A stretch of 64,000 nucleotides of DNA from Chrysophaeum taylorii. Taxonomy: Eukaryota; Sar; Pelagophyceae; Pelagomonadales; Pelagomonadaceae. Positions within the stretch are counted from its first letter, which is position 1; every line of letters starts with the position of its first letter. Below the pieces are notes generated by a model, which had not been told where the DNA came from, did no database searches, and saw only the letters and a list, made by a program, of their open reading frames with translations. The DNA lies in assembly GCA_029834535.1 (NCBI GenBank), contig JAQMWT010000390.1:310001-374000 (forward strand). Reading direction: 5' to 3'. Below, in pieces: positions 1 through 9,357 of this stretch. The position numbers and the translations under genes were made by a program.

Positions 1-3000
1 CGTTCGAAGCTTGGGTGAGCAACCGGCCCGCGCGCTGGCTGTCTTGCGAAGTCCAAAACTGCCCGACGGTCGCGAAGCAGCGCTTCAATAGAACGAAGAC
101 GGCGCTCAGGGTCGCCGCGGCGCTCGTCGCGGCAGCTTCTTTGAGGGAATCGTCGTCGAGCTGCGCGAGATCGACGGAGACGACTTCCTTCGGAACCGAC
201 CCGAGGAGCACTGACTGCTTTTGGTCGAGGGCGTCGGTGATGCGCGCGCGCAAAGACGACACCTTGGCGTCGGTTTCGGCGATCGCGACGGCCGACCGTC
301 GTAGTTCCTCCTCGAGCTCGGTGATCTGCGCCCACGAGTACAGCCGGAGCGCCTCGGCGTCGTCGAGAGCGGGCAGCGACTCTCGCGTCGCTCGCATCGC
401 CCCGAGCCGGCGACCGATCTCGGCCTCTTCCACTCGGACCTGCGCCGCGCACTCGTCGATGTCGTCGACCAAGATCATCTCGATCGCGACCAAGTTTGCC
501 TTGGTCTCGACGGCCGTCGTCACCGATTCCCGCACCGACGCCTCCTCGGTCCGCTGCGCGACGTCCTGCAGTTGAACCAGGAGTTCGCGCTCCCGGGCGA
601 TTCGCTTCTCCTTCGCCTCGCGCGCCTCGGACAGCTCGCGCATTAACCCCCCGACCGCTCCCGCTCGTTCCTCTTCCCTTTCGACCTCGCGATCGAGCTG
701 TCCCCGGAGTGCTGCGAGCTCTTCGGCGACGACCTCCTCGACCTGCTGCCGTCGGAGCTGCGACCGTTCCAACTGAGTCTGGAGCCGAGCGACCTCCAGG
801 TTACGCGACGACCGCGCGCTAAAGTCTGCCAGAACGCTCGCGCTCAGAGCCGGCGACGCCGCCCCCAGCTTCTCCTCTTTTTCCGCGCCAACCACCTCCT
901 CCTCCTCCGCCGCCGGAGGGACGCTAGCCTCGCCGCTCGTATTCTCGTCGACAGCTGCCTCGGCGCCGATCTCCTCCTCAACAACAGCCTCCTCGAGAGC
1001 CTCCTCGAAAACGTCTTCGACAACCTCCTCGAGAGCCTCCTGAGAACCAATCATCTCCTCCTCTACAGCCTCCTCCTCGCCAATCACATCCTTGACGACC
1101 TCCTCGAGGACCTCCTCGACGACAGCCTCCTCGACAACAGCCTCCTCAGCAGCAATGATCTCCTCTTCGACATCAGCGACGACCTCCTCGATAGCCTCCT
1201 CGACGACTTCCTCCAGGACATCCTCGAAAGCCTCCTCCACAGCCTCTTCAACAACCTCCTCGACAACCTCCTCGACAACCTCCTCCACACCCTCCTCGAC
1301 AACAGCCTCCTCAGCAGCAATGATCTCCTCTTCGACATCAGCGACGACCTCCTCCAGGACCTCCTCGATAGCCTCCTCGACAACAGCCTCCTGAGCAGCA
1401 ACAATCTCCTCCTCAACATCAGCGACGACCTCTTCCAGTAACTCCTCCACAGTTTCCTGAGCAGCAACGATCTCCTCCTCAACATCGGCGACAACCTCCT
1501 CCAGGACCTCCTCGATAGCCTCCTCGACAACAGCCTCCTCGACAAGAGCCTCCTCGACAACAGCTTCCTCGACAACAGCCTCCTGAGCAGCAACGATCTC
1601 CTCCTCAACATCGGCGACAACCTCCTCCAGGACCTCCTCGACAGCCTCCTCGACAACAGCCTCCTCGACAAGAGCCTCCTCGACAAGAGCCTCCTCGACA
1701 ACAGCCTCCTGAGCAGCAACGATCTCCTCCTCAACATCGGCGACAACCTCCTCCAGGACCTCCTCGATAGCCTCTTCGACGACCTCCTCAACAGCCTCCT
1801 CGACAGCCTCCTCGACAACAGCCTCCTGAGCAGCAACGATCTCCTCCTCAACATCGACGACAACCTCCTCCAGGACCTCCTCGATAGCCTCTTCGACGAC
1901 CTCCTCGACACCCTCCTCGACAACAGCCTCCTGAGCAGCAACGATCTCCTCCAGGACCTCCTCGGTAGCCTCCTCGACAAGAGCCTCCTCGACAAGAGCC
2001 TCCTGGACAAGAGCCTCCTGGACAAGAGCCTCCTCGACAAGAGCCTCCTCGACAAGAGCCTCCTCGACAAGAGCCTCCTCGACAAGAGCCTCCTGAGCAG
2101 CAACGATCTCCTCCTCAACGTCAGCGAGAACCTCCTCGACAAGAGCCTCCTCCTGAGAAGCAACGATCTCCTCCTGAACATCAGCGACGACTTCTTCAAA
2201 AGTAGTTTCCTCTGGAACGATCTCCTCGTCAGCAGCGAAGACCTCATCGACAGCCTCCTCGATGGCCTCCTCAGAGACAACCTCTTCGACGATCGGCTCT
2301 TCCTCGTCTACAACCAGCTCAGCGGCCTCCTCGGCGACGACGGGCTCCTCGTCAGCAACGATCGGTTCGACTGGCTCGACGGGCTCCTGAAAAAAGAAGG
2401 CAACCTCCTCGGTGTCGACGGGCTCATCGAGGTGCTCCTCCTCAGCCACGGGCTCCTCGACGGCGACAGGATCCTCCTCCTCCTCCTCGGCGACGAGCGT
2501 CTCGGCGTCTCGAACGTCGGGGTCATCATTAACCACATCCTCGGCGGGAAAAGGCTCCTCCTTAACAATCTCCTCTGCCTGCCGGGAGTTCTCAACGACC
2601 TCCTCGAGCACCTCGATGCGTTCCTCCGCGCCGGGGTCGTCGATGATCACGGGGTCGTCGGATTCGATGAGAACTTCCTCGATATCGTCGTCCTCGATGA
2701 TCTCCTCGATTAGTCCCTCGATTATTTCCTCGTAGACTTGGACGTCGCCGGGCGAGGCCTCGATGAAAATCTCGTCGATGCCGTTGCCTTCGACGACCTT
2801 CTCGAAGACGTCGTCCTCCGGCTTGTCGTCCTCCAGCATCGTCTCTGCTTCGAGGGCCTCGATGACCTTGTCGTCGACGATGGCGATGACATCCTCGTCA
2901 TCGTTGGTGTCCGCGAAGACGGCAAAGACGACGTCGTCGCCATTTTCGGGCTTTGCGAACCAGGAAGGGACGCGCAAGACCCTGCGTCTCACCGTGAGGC

Positions 3001-3061
3001 GGGGGCCCCACTGCAGCGCCTGGCCGAGGGCGACGAGAACCCCGATCCTTGCGAGGCGCAT
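1..3061 (-). CDS. Secreted glutamate-rich repeat / coiled-coil protein, 3' end beyond window
   Basis: One frame stays open from the ATG at 3061 to the left edge, at least 1,020 residues, so the stop codon lies outside the window. The first 20 residues (MRLARIGVLVALGQALQW) look like a signal peptide. Residues of about 60-250 are acidic. From about residue 250 to 700 the protein is a tandem array rich in Glu, Ala, Val and Leu: a 5-residue unit of the EALVE type (15-base period) sits inside a larger unit of about 40 residues containing EEIVAAQEA and VLEEVVADVEEE. From about residue 735 onward the repeats stop and a charged, heptad-like coiled coil follows, ending near the edge in a hydrophobic stretch (LSAVFVLLKRCFATVGQFW). 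I recognise no family. A structural or extracellular-matrix role would be a guess. The Arg/Leu/Ser-rich frame on the same strand is a shadow of this one. Confidence 0.75.
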   Translation of the reverse strand, partial: MRLARIGVLVALGQALQWGPRLTVRRRVLRVPSWFAKPENGDDVVFAVFADTNDDEDVIAIVDDKVIEALEAETMLEDDKPEDDVFEKVVEGNGIDEIFIEASPGDVQVYEEIIEGLIEEIIEDDDIEEVLIESDDPVIIDDPGAEERIEVLEEVVENSRQAEEIVKEEPFPAEDVVNDDPDVRDAETLVAEEEEEDPVAVEEPVAEEEHLDEPVDTEEVAFFFQEPVEPVEPIVADEEPVVAEEAAELVVDEEEPIVEEVVSEEAIEEAVDEVFAADEEIVPEETTFEEVVADVQEEIVASQEEALVEEVLADVEEEIVAAQEALVEEALVEEALVEEALVEEALVQEALVQEALVEEALVEEATEEVLEEIVAAQEAVVEEGVEEVVEEAIEEVLEEVVVDVEEEIVAAQEAVVEEAVEEAVEEVVEEAIEEVLEEVVADVEEEIVAAQEAVVEEALVEEALVEEAVVEEAVEEVLEEVVADVEEEIVAAQEAVVEEAVVEEALVEEAVVEEAIEEVLEEVVADVEEEIVAAQETVEELLEEVVADVEEEIVAAQEAVVEEAIEEVLEEVVADVEEEIIAAEEAVVEEGVEEVVEEVVEEVVEEAVEEAFEDVLEEVVEEAIEEVVADVEEEIIAAEEAVVEEAVVEEVLEEVVKDVIGEEEAVEEEMIGSQEALEEVVEDVFEEALEEAVVEEEIGAEAAVDENTSGEASVPPAAEEEEVVGAEKEEKLGAASPALSASVLADFSARSSRNLEVARLQTQLERSQLRRQQVEEVVAEELAALRGQLDREVEREEERAGAVGGLMRELSEAREAKEKRIARERELLVQLQDVAQRTEEASVRESVTTAVETKANLVAIEMILVDDIDECAAQVRVEEAEIGRRLGAMRATRESLPALDDAEALRLYSWAQITELEEELRRSAVAIAETDAKVSSLRARITDALDQKQSVLLGSVPKEVVSVDLAQLDDDSLKEAAATSAAATLSAVFVLLKRCFATVGQFWTSQDSQRAGRLLTQASN
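1090..2160 (-). repeat. Coding tandem repeat array (15-base unit within a ~120-base unit)
   Basis: Copies of the 15-base unit CTCGACAAGAGCCTC (plus-strand reading) run back to back around 1975-2100. A longer unit starting CAACGATCTCCTCCTCAAC recurs near 1468, 1591, 1718 and 1833. All length changes seen keep the minus-strand reading frame, so the array expands and contracts by whole codons. Confidence 0.85.
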
Positions 3062-3143
3062 AGTAGTAGGTAGTGAACTGACGAGAGAGAGTCAGAGTCA
3101 GTCTCAAGAAGGTAGTTTGTTTCCGTTGCAACAAAAAAAAGAG

Positions 3144-4793
3144 TCAAGCCCCGCAGCCGCAGCCAGCGAGGCGGTAGAGCAAGTCTGCGGAGGCAGCCGC
3201 GTGAGTTTCGTAGGCGTCCCGCGTCCCCGAGAGGAATTGAGAAATGTTGAGTTCGGACGCGGGCACCCCGGGCGCCTGGGGGGGATCGCGGTTGTAGATC
3301 GTCGAGAGGGCGCTGTCGAGGGTCGGGCCGCGCAGGCTTGGGTGGAGCCAGGAAGCGCGGGACGAGACCCCGGCTTCCCACCAATCCCGGCGCCCAATGG
3401 TGGCGTAGGGGACGCACATGCGGAAGGCGGGGTCGATGAGGCGGAGGTGGGCCGTCAGAACGGCGGCGGAATCCGCGAGGATGGCGGCCTCGCGGGCTGC
3501 CGTTTCGTACCGGCGATGGACCGTCGTCGATACGAGGACGTCGCGCGTCGGCCTCGAGAGCACCAGAACGCGCAGGTCGACGCCAGATTCCTCGCAAAAA
3601 GCAGCGAGCTCCCTGAGGTTTACGTGCTGGCTCCCGCGGAGCGCCGACTTGAAGTTGGGGTAGCTCATCATGCCCGCGTCGATCGGGACGTTTTTATCGC
3701 TCGATAATCCGAGCCACGCGCTGTCGTCCTCGTCGGTCGCCGTGTTGAGCGCGAGCAAGACGGTCGCGTTCGAGGCAGCGATTTCCTCGAGTCGCGCGAC
3801 GAGCTCCCGTCGCCTTAAAAGGATACCTTCGTCCGGTTTCCAGAAAACGAAGGCGCCGCGCGGCTGGCCCGCGCGATCGTAGAGGAGCCTCGAGACGACC
3901 TTCGACGCCCGGCAGAGTCCGGAGTAGTTTCTGCAGTCGAGGAAGAACCTTCGCATCGCGTGGTGGCCGGTGCCCTCGAGTCCGGCCACGAACACGACGC
4001 GCTTCGTGTTGCTGAACACCGTCTTGGGCACGTAATACTCGTCGGTCGCGTTGCGAAGGAGCCCGTCGTTTATGGCCGCGACGTGCGCCACCAGCACGTC
4101 CTCGAGCGGACTGTTCGTCGTCGTCTTAGGAGGAGGAGGAGGAGGAGGAGGAGTCGCCTTCAAAGGGTCGGCCGAGTGCACGAAGGCCGGGTCGATGAGC
4201 GCGATCTCTGCGGCCAGCACGGCAGCGCCGTCGGCCAAAATCGCGGCGTGCTTGTGGGTGATGTTCGTCAAGACGTATCGGGCGGGCGCCTCGGCGACGA
4301 TCACCCTCAGGTCGACGCCCGCGGCCTCGGCGACGGCCGCGATTGCGTGGAGACTCGGGTGCCGGAGATAGGTCCCGAAGGTTAGGTTTTCGTTGTTGAG
4401 GACCACGAGGGGTCTCGTTTCTCGCCCGAGTCTCTCTACGGCCGCGAGTCTCGCGTTCCGAACGCCGCGCTTCGCCTGCTCGCCTTTAATGAACACGTCG
4501 CTCACGTCCTCGAAGGCTGCTGCGCCCTCGCGGACGAGCCTCGCGACCACGGCGTGGACGTGCCGCCGCGAGACCCCCGCCACAAACAAGAAGATCGACC
4601 GCCCACCGAAGTGCCGCTTCTTGACCACGTAGCCGCATCTCGCGCGACGACTCGTCGTGTTGTTGTTGTTTTGCCCTCCACGGAACTGCTGCTGCTGCTG
4701 CTGCTTTAGCGGAGGGAGTGGCTTCCGGTGCCGCCCCCCATCAGCGTCGTCCAGGGTGAGGAGAAGGGTGAGCCACAGCAGCAGCAGGAGCAT
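3144..4793 (-). CDS. Sulfotransferase-like secretory protein with a duplicated domain
   Basis: The ATG at 4793 gives 549 residues; a GTG one codon upstream is unlikely to be used. The N-terminus (MLLLLLWLTLLLTL) is a signal peptide or anchor, followed by a poly-Gln run near residue 35. The C-terminal half has a P-loop-like phosphosulfate-binding stretch (FVAGLEGTGHHAMRRFF, about residues 268-285) and a second motif (LVLSRPTRDVLVSTT), as in Golgi sulfotransferases. The N-terminal half repeats the same fold order: FVAGVSRRHVHAVVARL, then DLRVIVAEAPARYVLTN, then AAILADGAAVL, each matching a block of the second half (DLRVLVLSRPTRDVLVS, AAILADSAAVL). In the first copy the Gly-rich P-loop is lost. 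By family knowledge it would transfer sulfate from PAPS to a glycan or protein in the Golgi. Substrate unknown. The start lies 57 bases from the divergent MATE gene. Confidence 0.7.
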   Translation of the reverse strand: MLLLLLWLTLLLTLDDADGGRHRKPLPPLKQQQQQQFRGGQNNNNTTSRRARCGYVVKKRHFGGRSIFLFVAGVSRRHVHAVVARLVREGAAAFEDVSDVFIKGEQAKRGVRNARLAAVERLGRETRPLVVLNNENLTFGTYLRHPSLHAIAAVAEAAGVDLRVIVAEAPARYVLTNITHKHAAILADGAAVLAAEIALIDPAFVHSADPLKATPPPPPPPPKTTTNSPLEDVLVAHVAAINDGLLRNATDEYYVPKTVFSNTKRVVFVAGLEGTGHHAMRRFFLDCRNYSGLCRASKVVSRLLYDRAGQPRGAFVFWKPDEGILLRRRELVARLEEIAASNATVLLALNTATDEDDSAWLGLSSDKNVPIDAGMMSYPNFKSALRGSQHVNLRELAAFCEESGVDLRVLVLSRPTRDVLVSTTVHRRYETAAREAAILADSAAVLTAHLRLIDPAFRMCVPYATIGRRDWWEAGVSSRASWLHPSLRGPTLDSALSTIYNRDPPQAPGVPASELNISQFLSGTRDAYETHAAASADLLYRLAGCGCGA

Positions 4794-4850
4794 CACAACG
4801 GTCTTCTTGTGACGACGACGACGACTTATTTAACGGACGGACTGGACTAC

Positions 4851-6298
4851 ATGAAGCGGTTGTTGGATGCGCAGGAATTGCGGGAGCTGGTGGTGCTGAG
4901 CTCCGCCTACTTTGTCGCGTCCGCGTCGTTTGTGGCGATGAAGACCACCGACACCGCGATCATCGGCCACGTTGGGACGAGATTCTTGGATGCGACGGCA
5001 TATTCTGACCTCTACACCGCCAGCACCGGCGTCCTGATCCAGGGTCGCGTGCTGGGGGTGTTCTGCTCGCAGGCCTTTGGCGCGGGGAATTACGATCTCG
5101 TCAACACGTGGCTCAAAGTGTCCTGCGTCTTCGTGGGGGCGCTGGCGGTCCCGGTGACGGCGAGCTGGCTTTTGACGCCCCAAGCGTTGTCGTCGTTCGG
5201 CGTGCCCCCGAGGCCGCGGCGCGACGCCGGGCTCTACGCGCGGATTTTGTGCGCCTGCATCCCGGCGCGCGTCGGGTTTAACCAGCTCTCCCAATATTTC
5301 ACGGCGCAAAAGGTGACCCGACCTTCGTACGTCTCGGTCGCGGCCGTCGCGGCCAACGCCGCGCTCGGCCTCGGCCTCGTCTTCGGCGCTCGCCTCGGCT
5401 TCGCCGCGTGTCCCGCGGTCACGTCGGCGGTCGAGTACGTGCAGCTCGTCGGGATCCTCCTTTTCTTCGGCCGACCCACGCCGGCGACGCTCAGCGACGT
5501 CACGCGCGCGCGGCTCGCCGAGTTCGCCGGGCTCTACGTCCCGGCCGTCCTCGCGGTCGCCTCCGACTTCTGGCGGCTCAGCGCGGTCGGCGCGATCGCA
5601 GCCACCATATCGCAAGATTCTTTGGGGGTCTTCAACGCGAGCTACCGCATCATGTGGCTCACGCTCACGATCGCCGGCAGCTTGGGGGCGGCCGTCGGCA
5701 CCAAGGTCGCGATCGCGCTAGGAGCTAACGAGCCCCGAAAGGCCCGTCGCCTCGCGAGGCTCGGCATTTCTCTCGCCGTGTCTCTTCTTTTCTTTATGGC
5801 TCTCCTCGTCTTCGCCATTCCCCGACAACTCGCCCTCGTCTTCACCTCGGACGAGAACTTGGTGAAAAAATTCGTCGACGCGCGATCGTTGATTTCCGCC
5901 GCGGTCTTTTTCATGAACCTCGCCGTCGTTTTGGAAAGAGTCCCAGTTGCCTGCGGCCGCACGCGTCTCGTCTTCGTTTGCGGCTTCGTGGCCAGCTGGC
6001 TCGTCCAGACTCCGGCTGTCTATTGCTGCGTCACATTCTGGCGCCGCGACCTTCGGGCCGTCTACCTCGGCGTCGCCCTCGGCTACGCCGCCCTCTCGCT
6101 CCTCTACGCGGCGCTCCTCTTCACCTCCGACTTCGACGCCTACGCCTTCGAAGCCACCCTCCGCAGCGAAGTTCATGCTTCCACCCAACAACGAGACGAC
6201 GACGACGGCGGCGGCGGCTATCGGCCCCTCCGCGACGACGACGACGATTGCGAAGACAACGTCCTGCCCCTCAAACCAACCAACCGCGCAGTCGAATG

Positions 6299-6299
<1 letters not shown>
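4851..6299 (+). CDS. MATE-family multidrug/toxin efflux transporter
   Basis: The first ATG gives 482 residues; the frame is open upstream to a GTG at 4728, but that would overlap the divergent neighbour. The protein has about twelve hydrophobic segments with the MATE order: an early VLSSAYFVASASFVAMKTTD segment, then GHVGTRFLDA, the GVLIQGRVLGVFCSQAFGAG stretch typical of the family, and the second half beginning AEFAGLYVPAVLAVASDFW. MATE proteins export organic cations or metabolites by H+ or Na+ antiport at the plasma or vacuolar membrane. The C-terminal ~45 residues are a soluble Asp/Gly-rich tail. Length is normal for the family. Substrate cannot be read from sequence. Confidence 0.9.
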
Positions 6300-6339
<40 letters not shown>

Positions 6340-7082
6340 CGTTGTTGTCCGATGGGGCCCCGGGATGCTTTTTTTTTGACCTCTCTCCAGTTGGTGATGT
6401 CCTGGTAAATTGGGGTTCTAGTAGCAGAGAGAGGGGTTGTAGGTTTGCGGTGTTGCTCCACTGCGAGGGCAGGCGCTCTCCATATTATAGACGTCGGGCT
6501 CGAGCATGCATGCAACGATTGCACGAGAGAATACCCCGCCGCCCCATTTGTTTCACGATCCGCGACGGGTAGAGCACCAAGAGCACGGAGTGGTGGTGGC
6601 CGTACATACGATAAGCAGCGGCGTTGCTTATTTCAGCGCAATGTTCGAGCAGCAGCAGTGGTTCGAGACACGGCCAGATGACGCACCGTCCCCATCATAT
6701 CTACGTCGACGCGACGATCGTCGAGCGACGACGATTTTTACTCGCGATGGTAAGCAGCGTCCCCCTTGACCGCAGCATCGTCGTACGAGCCTTAATTCGG
6801 CGAAACGTCGAAGAAAGCCACGACTGACAGACACCATGGCACACAGGTAGTTAGTTAGTTCCCTTCATCTCTCGTGATTTGATGGCTCCTCTACCTGGCT
6901 CGCGGGCCCGCTTCCGTGTGCGCCCGCCCGCGACCATCCCCATGATGTCGATGCGGCGGCGCGACGCTCAAAAAAAGACAAATCACCTACTTCGTGATGA
7001 TGGCGGTGCTCGGGGCAGTCTCCACCCACCCCCGCGATAAAAAGTAAACAGCACTGGAAAGTAAGTATACAGGAGGTGTGAA
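6300..7082. other. Intergenic region between MATE and the tRNA-like gene
   Basis: No credible gene seen. It starts with a (CAA)n tract at about 6301-6340 followed at once by a GTTGTTG inverted partner. Short frames here are not conserved-looking. Confidence 0.6.
6301..6340 (+). repeat. (CAA)n microsatellite
   Basis: About thirteen CAA units directly after the MATE stop codon, in the likely 3' UTR. Confidence 0.95.
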
Positions 7083-7149
7083 GCACGAGTTGGGAGTCGA
7101 ACCCAAACTACCCCTCTTCGAGGGGGCCGTACCGTTCGGCGACTCGTGC
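7083..7149 (-). tRNA. tRNA-like gene, GAA (Phe-type) anticodon loop, atypical
   Basis: The 67-base sequence folds as a cloverleaf: a perfect 7-bp acceptor (GCACGAG with CTCGTGC), a 4-bp D stem (GCCG/CGGC) with loop AACGGTA, and a perfect 5-bp T stem (TTGGG/CCCAA) with the canonical loop TTCGACT, which doubles as an RNA polymerase III B box. The anticodon arm is short (CCCC/GGGG) with loop TCGAAGA. Its centre reads GAA, which would be Phe, but position 33 is C instead of the near-universal T, and the molecule is about three bases short. It could be a functional but odd tRNA or a recent pseudogene. A T5 run lies about 40 bases downstream. Confidence 0.5.
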
Positions 7150-7339
7150 GGGGATGCCGTTCGCCACCTTGATGAGGCCGAGGAACTTCTTCGACGCCGT
7201 TAGATATTGGGGGTTGTGATCGCGTTGAGGACGAATATACATGGATGCCGATCGTGATCATCAAGTCGACGACGAGGTTGGTGCATAAAAAAAACCTACG
7301 GAGGACACAAACAAAAAAAACACGCAGAAAGAAACAAAA

Positions 7340-8782
7340 TTATCGAATTGAGAGCGGGCGACCCGAATTGAGACGGTTGATTTTCGTGGTGGCCTTCTTG
7401 GCCTTGAGGAGCGCGTTGCCGGGCGCGGCAAAAACGTCCCAGAAGCGGAGGGTCTCGTCTGCGCCAGCCGAGAGGGCGGTGGATCCATCCGGGGACACGC
7501 AGAGCGAGAGAACGCGGCCCGTGTGTCCCTTGAGGTCCTTAATCCTCGCCATCGTCGGGTACTTCCAAAGCGAGAGTTGGTTCTCGGCGTAGCCGTGGCC
7601 CGATAAGAGTTCCTTCTCGTGAGGGTTCCAGGCAAGGGCGCAGACTTGTGATCCCGTGTCGATCGAGTTAAGCATAGACCCGAGTTGCGCATTCCAGAGC
7701 TTGATGGTGCGGTCGGCCGTACCGGCGCCGGTCGCGAGGACGTTGCGATCGTGCGGACACCACGCGAGCGCCTTGACAGCCGCGTCGTGGTCTGAAAGAA
7801 CGCGGGTAGCATCCTGGGACCGGACGCCCGTTTGCGAAGCGCTCCAGAGGCAGACGAGGTTGTCGTTGCCACCCGAGGCGAGCATCGTTCCGTCGGGGGA
7901 CCAGGCGAGGCCGCAGACCTCTTGCGCGTGGCCGCCAACGCACGAGCCGACGGCGTGCTCGCGCACGCGAACGTCGTGGTGCACGATCGTCGAGTCGCGC
8001 GATCCGCTCGATAAGATGTGGGCGTTCCACGCCAGCGCAGAGACCCGCGCGGCGTGGCCGTCCATGCGCCGGAGGGGCCTCGTCGCCGCGACGTCCCAGA
8101 GCTCGGTCGAGCCGCCGGCGCTGCCGACGGCGAGGTGACCGTCTCCCGTCTCGCCCGGGAGCCAGGCGACCGAGCACACGTAGTCCTCGGCGTCCTCGAG
8201 CGTAAGAAGCTCGACGATCCCGCCCGAAGCTGCGTCCCACACGTAGACCGTCGCCCCCAGCGCCACGGCGACCTTGTTGTTGGCCCCCCAGGCGACGAGG
8301 TTGAGGTAGTAGTCGTCGACGAGCTCGGGCGCGTCGAGAACGCGCGACGGCGCCGACGGAATGTGCCGCGTCGTCTTGGCCCGACGGCTCGACTCCCCGA
8401 CAGCCGCCGTGTGGCCCTGGGCCGTGTACAGGACGCGTAGGTTGTTGACGTATCCGGAAGGCGGCGCCGGGGGCGCCTTGGCCGCGTAGTGAATGATTCG
8501 CGAAGGCTCCGTGTCTTCGACGCATCCGTTCGACAGGAGACCTGCCTTGAGTGCCTGCTCGCGTCCCGACGACGTCTTTTTCGGCTCCTCCTCGCCGTTC
8601 TCGCAGTTCTCGACGCGGTAATTCGCCTTGTCCCACTCCATGCCGGCCCGCGTCGGGATGAACCGGTCCGCCGCCGCCGCCGCCGCCGCCTTGCGCGCCC
8701 ACCGCGGCGCGACGCGGCTCTGGATCTCCGAGTCCAGCGACAGAAGGCTCTCGAGGTCCGCGATGTTCTCTTGCTTGCCCAT
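7340..8782 (-). CDS. CDC20: CDC20, WD40 activator of the anaphase-promoting complex
   Basis: 480 residues from an ATG. Residues 39-45 are the C-box DRFIPTR that docks on the APC/C. Then comes the family stretch GYVNNLRVLYT, the pre-propeller motif IPSAPSRVLDAPELVDDYYLNLV, and about seven WD40 repeats from residue 170 to 465, including SSGSRDSTIVHHDVRV and SPDGTMLASGGNDNLVCLW. The protein ends in Ile-Arg, the C-terminal IR tail used for APC3 binding. The linker and propeller are closer to Cdc20/Fizzy than to Cdh1/Fzr (for example the HHDVRVREHAVG and VCGLAWSPDG blocks). Its known role is to recruit cyclin B and securin to the APC/C at metaphase, in nucleus and cytoplasm. An N-terminal poly-Ala tract (residues 32-38) is a local oddity. 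The gene is intronless. Confidence 0.93.
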   Translation of the reverse strand: MGKQENIADLESLLSLDSEIQSRVAPRWARKAAAAAAADRFIPTRAGMEWDKANYRVENCENGEEEPKKTSSGREQALKAGLLSNGCVEDTEPSRIIHYAAKAPPAPPSGYVNNLRVLYTAQGHTAAVGESSRRAKTTRHIPSAPSRVLDAPELVDDYYLNLVAWGANNKVAVALGATVYVWDAASGGIVELLTLEDAEDYVCSVAWLPGETGDGHLAVGSAGGSTELWDVAATRPLRRMDGHAARVSALAWNAHILSSGSRDSTIVHHDVRVREHAVGSCVGGHAQEVCGLAWSPDGTMLASGGNDNLVCLWSASQTGVRSQDATRVLSDHDAAVKALAWCPHDRNVLATGAGTADRTIKLWNAQLGSMLNSIDTGSQVCALAWNPHEKELLSGHGYAENQLSLWKYPTMARIKDLKGHTGRVLSLCVSPDGSTALSAGADETLRFWDVFAAPGNALLKAKKATTKINRLNSGRPLSIR

Positions 8783-9014
8783 TTTTCTCTCAGTTGTAGT
8801 TGCTTTCTGGTCCTTCCACCGTTGCTTTGAGCAAAAGCTAACGGCGGCTCGCTAAACGGAGGATCCTTCAACGCGTGGAACGACCCTATCTATCATCAAC
8901 GGTACATTATTTTTTTTTGTCACTCAACGGCCGGCGGCGGATTTCGGGGATGTCCATTCAAGGACCCGGTCTTGGTGGATTCAAGCAATCTATCTGGCAA
9001 CAAGCAAGCTCATC

Positions 9015-9357
9015 TCATTTGGACCGATGACGACCAAGTGCTGAAACACGTGATGAAGGTAGTTCGTGACTCAACACTGTTTTCAGTAAGCGCAGGCCCA
9101 TTTAATACGAGAGTGTCGAGCACGGCTTGGCGTCTTGAATCGAGGCAGACTGCCCGTGCGTGCTCCTTTGCCCGAAGCGGACAGAGCGAGGGGAAGATTA
9201 AGGAGACCACCAAAGCCCTTGTGAAGGAAGAACGCTGCTCGCTAAATTCGCCACCCTGGAAGGCCAGGTTCGTCGAGCAGTCCACTTGTTCATATTCTCC
9301 CTGGTTTCACACTAGCAGACCAGGACGGGCGTCGAAGTAGATTCATTTGGACCGATG
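9015..9357. repeat. 15-base direct repeat bounding a 313-base segment
   Basis: TCATTTGGACCGATG occurs at 9015-9029 and again, exactly, at 9343-9357. A perfect 15-mer pair 328 bases apart is what a target-site duplication around a short retroposon would look like. However, no poly-A tail or internal polymerase III promoter is seen in the enclosed segment. Confidence 0.4.

Noticed and set aside
1084-2280. 398-codon minus-strand frame rich in Arg, Leu and Ser
   Set aside because: It is the shifted reading of the Glu/Ala/Val repeat. The Glu-rich frame is open for more than 3 kb and has a signal peptide.
4728-4850. 41-residue N-terminal extension of the MATE transporter
   Set aside because: It begins at GTG and would overlap the divergent gene's signal peptide region.
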